From the NCBI GenBank assembly GCA_016932145.1, contig JAFGDI010000147.1, positions 1 to 10,113 on the forward strand: a DNA stretch of 10,113 nt, written 5' to 3'. A model generated the notes under the pieces. The model was not told where the DNA came from. It did not search any database and saw only the letters and a program-made list of their open reading frames with translations. Positions 1 to 5,716 of the stretch are shown piece after piece (the stretch's first letter is position 1; every line of letters starts with the position of its first letter). The DNA is from Sedimentisphaerales bacterium. GTDB lineage: Bacteria > Planctomycetota > Phycisphaerae > Sedimentisphaerales > SM23-30. The position numbers and the translations under genes are program-made.

Positions 1-32
1 AGTAATATGTAAGTACAATAAGTAAATTTGAT

Positions 33-37
33 GAGGG
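33..37 (+). promoter_or_regulatory. Ribosome binding site of the substrate-binding protein gene
   Basis: GAGGG lies 7 nt before GTG 45, 4 nt before TTG 42 and 16 nt before ATG 54, which favours the GTG start. Upstream, TACAAT at 14-19 could be a -10 box, but its -35 region would lie at or beyond the window edge, so no promoter is called. Confidence 0.55.
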
Positions 38-44
38 CTTTTTG

Positions 45-1916
45 GTGTATAAAATGACAGTTTTGTCTTTTTTATTTTTCTGTCTGACTTGTTTGTCTGG
101 TTGTACAGAGCATAGCGATACAGAATATGACCCGGCTACCGACCCTGTGGTGAACCCGGCATCAATGTTCGAGGCTCCACCGGCCGACCGCAGTCTTATT
201 GCGGAAAATGAATCAATAATCATTACCTTCCGCGGTTCGCCCAGTACCATGAACCCGCTTTTTACCTCCAGTTATTATGATAATATTGCTGTTGGGCTGG
301 TTTATGAAGGTTTGTTTGTCGCCGGTACTGATATGGTTACCAGGCCGAACCCGGCTGTAGTTGAAAAACTCACTGAGTCGGCCGACCACATGGTCATTAC
401 CATCAAGATCAAAGATAACCTCCTCTGGCAGGATGGCACAAAGATTACAGCCCATGATTTTGCCTTTGCCGTGGAAATGCTCAAAAATGATAAAGTACCG
501 TGTTATACATATAAGAGCGAGATGGCAAATTTGGCCGATATTGAAGTTCTTGATGATTATACACTCAGATATACGATGGCGCAACCTATGGCAACCAGGC
601 TCGATCTGGTGAATTATCCTTACGCTCCTTTACCGCGTCATATATTTGAAAAAGATATGGTTGCTTTTCCTGACCTTAAAAGCGGGCCTTATTATCAGCA
701 ACAGTCGCAAAAGCCAGTTGGTAATGGGCCTTACAAACTCATCGAATGGGTCGAAAATGAGAAAATGGTCTTTGAACGATGGGAAGATTACCCCGGCAAT
801 AAGCCTTATCTCAAACGAATTATCTTTATCTTCCAGACTGATATTCAGATGTCTATGCTGTCATTCAAAGCAGGGCAGACCGATGCCCTCGAATATGTCA
901 GTGGCAAGCAGTGTGCCCTCGAGACTAATGGTCCTGATTTCACTGCCATAGGTCATAAATATGTTATGCCGGAATGGATCTATGACTACACCGGCTGGAA
1001 TATGGACGGCTCTAATCCCTTCTTTATTGATAAAAGGGTGCGTCAGGCGATGGCCCATGTTGATAACTTTGACCTTATAAACCATAAACTCGCCTATAAC
1101 ATGCTTACCCCATGCTATGGCATCTTTCACCCGACAAGCTGGATGTTCAATAAAGATGTAGTCAGGTTTGATCGCGACCTTGACCGGGCGGCTCAATTGC
1201 TTGATGAGGCTGGCTGGAAATTAGGGCGCGATGGCTGGCGTTATAAGACCGTTAATTTTGTTCTCATTGAAAAAGAGGTTGTCGATGTTAATACCGACGA
1301 AAAGAGAATGGAACTCAGGAAAGTCTTTCTCAATGATGGGCAGGAATATACTACCAGGCCGGGCGAAGTTATAAAGGAAACTGGTTCTGAAAAAAGAAAG
1401 TTTGAGTTTACCTTGCTTTCTACTGCTACTGATGGTCTGCCCCGTCCTACTACTACCATCTATCAGACCGATCTGCTCAAGCTGGGGGTTGATATGAAGA
1501 TCAGACTGATGGAATGGACCAGTTTTATGAATCGTGTTCTCAAGCATGATATGGAAGCCTGGGGGGCTGCCTGGGGATCTGGCACCGACCCTGATGGCAG
1601 TAAAGGCTGTTTCCGTACTGACGATTATGACAATGGCCGTAATTATGGTGGGTATTTCAATGCCGAAGTTGATCAGCTTTTTGCTGACGCTATGGTCGAA
1701 TTCGACCGCGAAAAAAGAGCTGAGCTTTATCGTCGCATTCAGGCCATAATTTACGAGGAGCAGCCGTATCTGTTCCACGATAACCGGGTCTCGATCAGCG
1801 TTCTGCATAAACGCATCAGGGGCATGGAAAAAGGCTCACTGGGCTTTTGCTATTCCTACCCCGGTCTGCTTAACCTCTGGGTACCCAAAGGCCAGGAGCT
1901 CAGACCAGTAAAGTAG
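45..1916 (+). CDS. Peptide ABC transporter substrate-binding lipoprotein (SBP family 5, DppA/OppA/YejA type)
   Basis: This is the extracytoplasmic solute receptor of the importer encoded downstream; it would capture oligopeptides or similar ligands and deliver them to the two permeases. The N-terminus is a lipoprotein signal: a hydrophobic stretch (LSFLFFCLTCL) ending in lipobox L-S-G-C, with the lipidated Cys at residue 20. The mature part shows the family 5 pattern: STMNPLF and a VYEGLF segment near residues 67-92, LLWQDGTKITAHDF around 125-140, and GNGPYKLIEW around 227-237. About 623 residues is longer than typical DppA (about 535) and nearer to YejA-like receptors. I chose GTG at 45 because GAGGG at 33-37 lies 7 nt upstream. 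TTG at 42 and ATG at 54 are in-frame alternatives with poorer spacing. The TAG stop lies inside a palindromic repeat. Family assignment is firm; the ligand is unknown. Confidence 0.93.
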   Translation: MYKMTVLSFLFFCLTCLSGCTEHSDTEYDPATDPVVNPASMFEAPPADRSLIAENESIIITFRGSPSTMNPLFTSSYYDNIAVGLVYEGLFVAGTDMVTRPNPAVVEKLTESADHMVITIKIKDNLLWQDGTKITAHDFAFAVEMLKNDKVPCYTYKSEMANLADIEVLDDYTLRYTMAQPMATRLDLVNYPYAPLPRHIFEKDMVAFPDLKSGPYYQQQSQKPVGNGPYKLIEWVENEKMVFERWEDYPGNKPYLKRIIFIFQTDIQMSMLSFKAGQTDALEYVSGKQCALETNGPDFTAIGHKYVMPEWIYDYTGWNMDGSNPFFIDKRVRQAMAHVDNFDLINHKLAYNMLTPCYGIFHPTSWMFNKDVVRFDRDLDRAAQLLDEAGWKLGRDGWRYKTVNFVLIEKEVVDVNTDEKRMELRKVFLNDGQEYTTRPGEVIKETGSEKRKFEFTLLSTATDGLPRPTTTIYQTDLLKLGVDMKIRLMEWTSFMNRVLKHDMEAWGAAWGSGTDPDGSKGCFRTDDYDNGRNYGGYFNAEVDQLFADAMVEFDREKRAELYRRIQAIIYEEQPYLFHDNRVSISVLHKRIRGMEKGSLGFCYSYPGLLNLWVPKGQELRPVK

Positions 1917-1955
1917 AGACGCATGATTATGCGTCTCAGAATCGCAAACCAAATA
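1913..1955 (+). repeat. Palindromic repeat copy 1 (R1), overlapping the receptor stop codon
   Basis: Arms GAGACGCAT and ATGCGTCTC (1916-1924 and 1929-1937) are perfect 9-bp complements around a GATT loop. GTA precedes them, and a tail containing AATCGCAAAC follows. The TAG stop of the receptor gene (1914-1916) is formed by the repeat's own GTAG leader. In RNA this is a compact hairpin directly after the stop codon. By analogy with REP hairpins in other transporter operons, such as malE-malF of E. coli, it could shield the upstream message from 3' decay; that role is inferred. Confidence 0.9.
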
Positions 1956-1968
1956 ATAATCGCAAAAC

Positions 1969-2007
1969 AGACGCATGATTATGCGTCTCAGAATCGCAAA
2001 CCAAATA
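1969..2007 (+). repeat. Palindromic repeat copy 2 (R2), tandem with copy 1
   Basis: The 39 bases here are identical to 1917-1955, giving a 52-bp period. The stem is 8 bp because the base before AGACGCAT is C rather than G. The shared 39 bp include the palindrome and its tail, so the repeated unit is larger than the hairpin. A further AATCGCAAAAC word at 1958-1968 lies between the two copies. Confidence 0.9.
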
Positions 2008-2033
2008 CGAAATATTATTAGAATACGAAGAAT

Positions 2034-3101
2034 ATGCTAAAATACTTAATTAAACGAATACTTATAGCGATTCCGACCCTTATCGGTATTACGCTTATTA
2101 CCTTTTCGACTATGGCCTTATCGCCTGGCGACCCGGCTATGATCGCCGCTCAGGCTAATGGCAAGATCAGTAATTCCATGTCACGCGAGACCTATCAGCT
2201 TATGCGTAAGGAAATGCTGCTCGATAAACCCATTATGCTTCGCTATTGGTATTGGCTGGCTGGTCATCCGGCCACTTATGCCCAGGATGGTATTACCGAA
2301 CTGAATCCTACCCGTCCCAAAGGCATTTTAAACCTTGATTTTGGCATTTCGCTGGGCAATGACCGGCGCCCGGTTGCCGAAAAGATTTTCGGCGAAAAGA
2401 GCTTCTGGCAGTCGCGATTCTGGGCAACTATGTCGCTGGCCTTTCTGGCTATCGGCAGTAGTCTGCTGCTGGCCGTACCCATCGGTATAATTCAAGCCGT
2501 CAAACAGGACAGCCTCTTTGATAAGAGCAGCAGCACCTTTTTCTATGCTATGTACTCTGTACCTTCTTATGTATTAGCCCTGCCTCTTATTCTGGTATTC
2601 AGTATTAAGTTGGGCTGGCTGCCGTTTCAGGGTATGAAATCCGAACATTTCGCCGAACTGTCGCTTTCGGGCAAGGCTCTCGACCTGCTCAAGCATTATA
2701 TTCTGATCGCTTTTTGCTCCAGCTATGGGGCCTGGGCCTATTATTCCCGCTTTGTCCGCCAGAATATGCTGGAAGTTTTGCGACAGGACTATATTCGCAC
2801 TGCACGGGCCAAAGGTCTTTCCGAGCGAAAGATCATTATCAAACACGCCTTCCGTAACACCCTTATTCCGCTGGCTACCCTCATGGGCATGATACTCCCG
2901 GCGATCGTAGGCGGCTCGGTTATCCTTGAGACTATCTTTTCCTGGCCCGGCATGGGGCGGCTCATGTACGACAGTATTTTAATTCGTGACTATAATACGG
3001 TTATGGCCCTGACGGTCATTACCGCTTTCCTGGTATTGCTCGGTACGCTGCTGGCTGACCTGAGCTATAGTATAATTGATCCGAGGGTCAAATATGAGTG
3101 A
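2034..3101 (+). CDS. Peptide ABC transporter permease (DppB/OppB/YejB family)
   Basis: First of the two membrane subunits forming the translocation channel. The N-terminus MLKYLIKRILIAIPTLIG is the classic DppB-type start, with the first membrane segment at about 8-28. A periplasmic region with LDFGISL (about 101-107) follows, then five further membrane segments near 131-155, 167-191, 219-240, 278-300 and 322-347. The cytoplasmic EAA loop that contacts the ATPase spans about 252-280 (RTARAKGLSERK...RNTLIP). At 355 residues it is longer than DppB (about 335-340) and close to YejB (364 in E. coli). The start has only a weak GAAG ribosome site at 2027-2030. The gene lies 117 bp after the receptor and overlaps the next permease by 8 nt, indicating translational coupling. 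Confidence 0.95.
   Translation: MLKYLIKRILIAIPTLIGITLITFSTMALSPGDPAMIAAQANGKISNSMSRETYQLMRKEMLLDKPIMLRYWYWLAGHPATYAQDGITELNPTRPKGILNLDFGISLGNDRRPVAEKIFGEKSFWQSRFWATMSLAFLAIGSSLLLAVPIGIIQAVKQDSLFDKSSSTFFYAMYSVPSYVLALPLILVFSIKLGWLPFQGMKSEHFAELSLSGKALDLLKHYILIAFCSSYGAWAYYSRFVRQNMLEVLRQDYIRTARAKGLSERKIIIKHAFRNTLIPLATLMGMILPAIVGGSVILETIFSWPGMGRLMYDSILIRDYNTVMALTVITAFLVLLGTLLADLSYSIIDPRVKYE
3083..3087 (+). promoter_or_regulatory. Ribosome binding site of the second permease
   Basis: GAGGG, inside the 3' end of the first permease, is 6 nt before ATG 3094. This decides the start against the longer in-frame TTG at 3076, whose use would create a 26-nt overlap. Confidence 0.75.
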
Positions 3102-4158
3102 TATGATAATAAACCGACCGGCCAGAAGTTTCACTGGCATAATTATGCAGCGATTCCGCCAGAACCACAGGGCTATGGCCGGTCTGATATTTGTTGCCCT
3201 TATGCTGCTGATAATGATCTTCAGCCCGTTAATTGCTAATGACAAACCGATAATCTGCAAATATCAGGGTAAGATCTATGCCCCCGGTATTGTTGAGCTG
3301 TTCCAGTCTCGCGGTACGGGCTGGCATTTTATAAAGAACTCTGCTCCATTCGATAAGCCCTGGTTCGATACCAAGGCGGCCCTGGCTGCCGATGAAAGAT
3401 CATGGGCTATCTGGCCTCTTATTCCCTACGGTGAATTTGAGATCGATACCGATTGCGGCCAATGGCCGGCTCCTCCTTCTGCTAAGCATTGGCTGGGCAC
3501 CGACAATATCGGTCGCGACCTGGCCAGTCGCATGATACACGGTACCAGCGTGGCAGTACGGGTAGGTTTTATCTCGATGGGTATTGCTGCCTGTATCGGT
3601 ATTTTTCTTGGCGGGCTGGCCGGCTATTTTGGCGGTGTTGTTGATATGCTTATCAGCCGGGCTATCGAAATAGTTATCTGCTTTCCCTTATTCTTTCTCA
3701 TTTTGATCATTATGGTCTGGCTTGAACCCAGTATAAACAATGTTATGATCGTGATCGGCCTGACCGGCTGGACGGGTATTGCCCGTTATACCCGGGCTGA
3801 GTTTATGCGGATTAAATCAGCCGATTATGTTATGGCTGCCCGTTCGCTGGGCTTTGGCAATCGCCGGATCATGTTCCGCCATATGCTCCCCAATTCTCTG
3901 GCTCCAGTTATGGTAAGCATTACCTTTGGTATTGCTGGTGCTATTCTCACTGAGGCTGGCCTGAGCTATCTGGGCTTCGGCGTGCAGCCGCCGGCTCCAA
4001 GCTGGGGTAATATCCTGCGGGCCGCTTTCTCCAATATCAATACTGCACCGCACATGATCTATCCGCCTTGTGTAGCGATATTTTTATCAGTATTCAGTTA
4101 TAACTTAGTTGGCGACGCCCTGCGCGATGCCATTGACCCAAGATTAAAGAACAGGTAG
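3094..4158 (+). CDS. Peptide ABC transporter permease (DppC/OppC family, YejE-like)
   Basis: Second membrane subunit of the importer, 354 residues. A first membrane segment (about 29-48) leads into a long periplasmic loop (about 49-130). The family signature WLGTDNIGRDLASRMIHG follows at 133-150. The core membrane segments lie near 156-178, 190-210, 216-230, 270-290 and 324-343. The EAA loop is at about 242-270 (YVMAARSLGFGNRRI...LPNSL), and LSYLGFGVQPPAPSWG lies at 290-305. The loop opens with ANDKPIICKYQGKIYAP, which resembles the 'NDKPL...G.YFP' region I associate with YejE and its long-loop relatives; ordinary DppC proteins (about 300 aa) lack this insert. The TAG stop is formed by the leader of a palindromic repeat. 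ATPase pairing is expected with the gene starting at 4321. Confidence 0.95.
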   Translation: MSDMIINRPARSFTGIIMQRFRQNHRAMAGLIFVALMLLIMIFSPLIANDKPIICKYQGKIYAPGIVELFQSRGTGWHFIKNSAPFDKPWFDTKAALAADERSWAIWPLIPYGEFEIDTDCGQWPAPPSAKHWLGTDNIGRDLASRMIHGTSVAVRVGFISMGIAACIGIFLGGLAGYFGGVVDMLISRAIEIVICFPLFFLILIIMVWLEPSINNVMIVIGLTGWTGIARYTRAEFMRIKSADYVMAARSLGFGNRRIMFRHMLPNSLAPVMVSITFGIAGAILTEAGLSYLGFGVQPPAPSWGNILRAAFSNINTAPHMIYPPCVAIFLSVFSYNLVGDALRDAIDPRLKNR

Positions 4159-4199
4159 AGACGCATGATTATGCGTCTCAGAATCGCAAACAGTATATC
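4155..4199 (+). repeat. Palindromic repeat copy 3 (R3), overlapping the second permease stop codon
   Basis: Same element as R1: GTA leader, 9-bp arms at 4158-4166 and 4171-4179, GATT loop, and tail AGAATCGCAAACAGT. The permease stop TAG (4156-4158) occupies exactly the same place in the repeat as the receptor stop does in R1. Confidence 0.9.
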
Positions 4200-4245
4200 G
4201 TAGAGACGCATGATTATGCGTCTCATAAATCGCAAACAGTGCATC
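4200..4245 (+). repeat. Palindromic repeat copy 4 (R4), tandem with copy 3
   Basis: Leader GTA, 9-bp arms at 4203-4211 and 4216-4224, GATT loop and tail ATAAATCGCAAACAGTGCATC. It follows R3 directly with a period of about 45 bp and differs by a small substitution and indel in the tail. Both units end in ATC followed by GTA, marking a tandem duplication of the whole unit. Confidence 0.88.
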
Positions 4246-4301
4246 GTATTGACACACAAATATCCGTTTTTATGAAATAGACAATACAGAATCCAAAATG
4301 C

Positions 4302-4310
4302 GGAAAGGAG
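4302..4310 (+). promoter_or_regulatory. Ribosome binding site of the ATPase gene, partly inside a hairpin
   Basis: GGAAAGGAG is a strong Shine-Dalgarno sequence 10 nt before ATG 4321. The alternative in-frame ATG at 4339 has no purine-rich site at a usable distance. The last three bases (GAG) belong to the left arm of palindrome R5. Confidence 0.6.
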
Positions 4311-4332
4311 ACGCATAATCATGCGTCTCTAC
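4308..4332 (-). repeat. Inverted palindromic repeat copy 5 (R5), spanning the ATPase start codon
   Basis: Exact reverse complement of the GTA leader plus 22-nt palindrome of R1, R3 and R4: arms at 4308-4316 and 4321-4329, loop AATC, then TAC. The AATCGCAAAC tail is absent on its outer side. ATG 4321-4323 is the first codon of the right arm, and the GAG of the ribosome site is the start of the left arm. A folded RNA would therefore hold both initiation elements in the stem. Confidence 0.88.
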
Positions 4333-5337
4333 AACATTATGCCAAACAATACAAAAAACAACAACCAACCGTTACTGCAAGTTAAAAATCTTACTGTCTC
4401 GTTCAAGACCCAGGCTGGTAAAGTCACTGTGGTTAACGATGTCAGCTATGAAACCTTTCCTGGTCGCACTCTGGCAGTCGTCGGCGAAAGCGGCTGTGGT
4501 AAGAGCGTTACTGCCATGTCTATTTTACAGCTTATCCCTTGTCCGCCGGGCCGTTATGATACCGGCGAGATAGTCTTTGGCGGTCGTAACCTGCTCAAGC
4601 TCAGCGATAAAGAGATGCAGACGGTGCGTGGTAATGAAATAGCCATGATCTTTCAGGAGCCGATGACCTCACTTAACCCGGTTTATACCATTGGCGAGCA
4701 GATAGCCGAGGCGGTGCGTATCCATCTGAAAAAGAATAATGCCGATGCTCTGGACCATGCCATCGAAATGCTCAAAAAGGTCGGCATCTCCGACCCGCAC
4801 AAGCGAGTGCATGAATATCCCCATCAGCTCTCCGGTGGTATGCGTCAGCGAGTTATGATCGCTATGGCACTTAGCTGTAACCCGGCATTACTTATTGCCG
4901 ATGAGCCTACTACCGCTCTGGATGTTACCATTCAGGCCCAGATACTCGACCTCATAAATAATCTGCAGGACCAGAATAATATGAGTGTTATTCTGATTAC
5001 CCACGATCTGGGTGTAGTAGCTGAAAATGCCGACGATGTAGCGGTTATGTATGCCTCTCGCATTGTCGAAAAGACTGATGTCCGGGGCATATTCAAGGAC
5101 CCGCTGCATCCCTATACCTGCGGCCTGCTCAATAGCCTGCCCAAACTCAATGAAAAGCAGGACCGCCTTACCGTTATCCCCGGCGTAGTGCCAGATCCGC
5201 TTGATTTCCCCAAAGGATGTAAGTTCAATACCCGCTGCTCAGTCTGCCAGGGTTATAAACGCTGCTTCGAGCAGGATCCACCCCTGATAGAGATCAAACC
5301 GGGCCACTTCTGCGCCTGCTGGAAAGTTGGGTATTAG
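4321..5337 (+). CDS. Peptide ABC transporter ATP-binding protein (DppD/OppD type)
   Basis: Cytoplasmic ATPase powering the importer; 338 residues from ATG 4321. Walker A is GESGCGKS at 55-62, the Q-loop is in FQEPMTSLNP (Q112), the ABC signature LSGGMRQR at 170-177, Walker B LLIADEP at 190-196, D-loop ALD at 199-201, and the switch His is H228. The C-terminal oligopeptide-transporter domain begins at DPLHPYTCGLL (about 260-270). It carries a Cys-rich tail (GCKFNTRC, then further Cys residues, and HFCACW near the end) matching the 4Fe-4S-binding Cys pattern reported for DppD-type subunits. Homology begins near PLLQVKNLTVSF (residue 17), so the true start could also be ATG 4339. The first six codons then come from repeat R5. 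The usual DppF partner, or the fused second domain of YejF, is not found in the window. Confidence 0.94.
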   Translation: MRLYNIMPNNTKNNNQPLLQVKNLTVSFKTQAGKVTVVNDVSYETFPGRTLAVVGESGCGKSVTAMSILQLIPCPPGRYDTGEIVFGGRNLLKLSDKEMQTVRGNEIAMIFQEPMTSLNPVYTIGEQIAEAVRIHLKKNNADALDHAIEMLKKVGISDPHKRVHEYPHQLSGGMRQRVMIAMALSCNPALLIADEPTTALDVTIQAQILDLINNLQDQNNMSVILITHDLGVVAENADDVAVMYASRIVEKTDVRGIFKDPLHPYTCGLLNSLPKLNEKQDRLTVIPGVVPDPLDFPKGCKFNTRCSVCQGYKRCFEQDPPLIEIKPGHFCACWKVGY

Positions 5338-5367
5338 CCCACACAATAACTCTGCCTGACCACCAAC

Positions 5368-5391
5368 AGGCCAATAGCAGCCCTATGGCCT
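5368..5391 (+). terminator. Possible weak intrinsic terminator of the transporter operon
   Basis: AGGCC (5368-5372) plus ATAG (5374-5377) pairs with CTAT (5383-5386) plus GGCCT (5387-5391), leaving one bulged A and a 5-nt loop. It starts 31 bases after the ATPase stop. Only TTTAT follows, a short U tract, so termination would be inefficient. An overlapping alternative stem pairs GCCTG 5354-5358 with CAGGC 5367-5371. Confidence 0.35.
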
Positions 5392-5434
5392 TTATCCTGA
5401 CCATTTAAGGTTGCAGACTTAAATAGGCATGAAA

Positions 5435-5510
5435 GAACGGTTATAAGAAACGCTGAGTCTCAAATGTAAACACGCCCAGGGGGCAGATAAACTCCAGCGT
5501 AATCGTTCAC
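5435..5510. repeat. Imperfect inverted repeat with GAACGGTTA-type ends
   Basis: GAACGGTTA (5435-5443) pairs with TAATCGTTC (5500-5508), with one mismatch. Further in, ACGCTG-AGT (5450-5458) pairs with ACT-C-CAGCGT (5491-5500), with one bulged C; base 5500 is shared, so the two pairings are alternatives at that point. The end sequence recurs at 6833-6843, 6921-6931 and 9181-9189, suggesting a dispersed non-coding element. Confidence 0.5.
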
Positions 5511-5553
5511 GGTGTTAATTTTGACATCATAGTTTTGTTAGTCAAATCGCGTA

Positions 5554-5678
5554 GAAATAAGAAACAAGCTCATGATTCTCGCTCCGCTCGAAGCTGTCTG
5601 ATTTTTATTGCAGACAAAGTCTGCTTAAAATAGCCTCGCCGAAGGCGAAACCTCAACTTATTTCTTGTTTCTTATTTC
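5554..5678. repeat. MITE-like element with 15-bp terminal inverted repeats
   Basis: GAAATAAGAAACAAG at 5554-5568 is the exact reverse complement of CTTGTTTCTTATTTC at 5664-5678, enclosing 95 bp. Inside are GCAGAC-AAA-GTCTGC (5610-5624) and TCGCC-GAA-GGCGA (5636-5648). There is no open reading frame and no obvious target-site duplication, so mobility is an inference from structure alone. Confidence 0.5.
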
Positions 5679-5716
5679 TTATTACTATTAACAGTGTGAC
5701 CAGTTACACTCCAGCA

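Larger units (their letters stand above)
5338..5716. other. Gene-free region between the convergent transporter operon and ispG
   Basis: No credible coding sequence or RNA gene is visible in these 379 bases. The region holds a weak terminator-like hairpin (5368-5391), an imperfect inverted repeat (5435-5510), a TTTGAC/GTCAAA stem (5520-5525 and 5541-5546), and a larger inverted-repeat element (5554-5678) with internal hairpins. I found no remnant of a second ATPase subunit. Confidence 0.7.

Noticed and set aside
1221..1808. Minus-strand frame of 195 codons inside the receptor gene
   Set aside because: Antisense shadow of a well-supported binding protein; no recognisable domain or ribosome site.
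4098..4322. Minus-strand reading frame with repeated RRIIMRL segments
   Set aside because: The repeated peptide is just the palindromic repeat translated; the frame overlaps the 3' end of the second permease and has no homology-like features.
1913..4332. CRISPR-like array made from the GAGACGCAT palindromes
   Set aside because: Only two adjacent units at each site, whole genes between sites, spacers that are not unique but part of the repeated unit, one inverted copy, and no cas genes.
5693..5710. Hairpin AGTGT...ACACT just downstream of the ispG stop as an ispG terminator
   Set aside because: Only five perfect base pairs, with a mismatch on the minus strand and no U tract after it in the ispG direction.
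5338..5716. Degraded second ATPase gene between the transporter operon and ispG
   Set aside because: No Walker, signature or C-terminal motif fragments were found in any frame; the sequence is explained by inverted repeats and A+T-rich filler.
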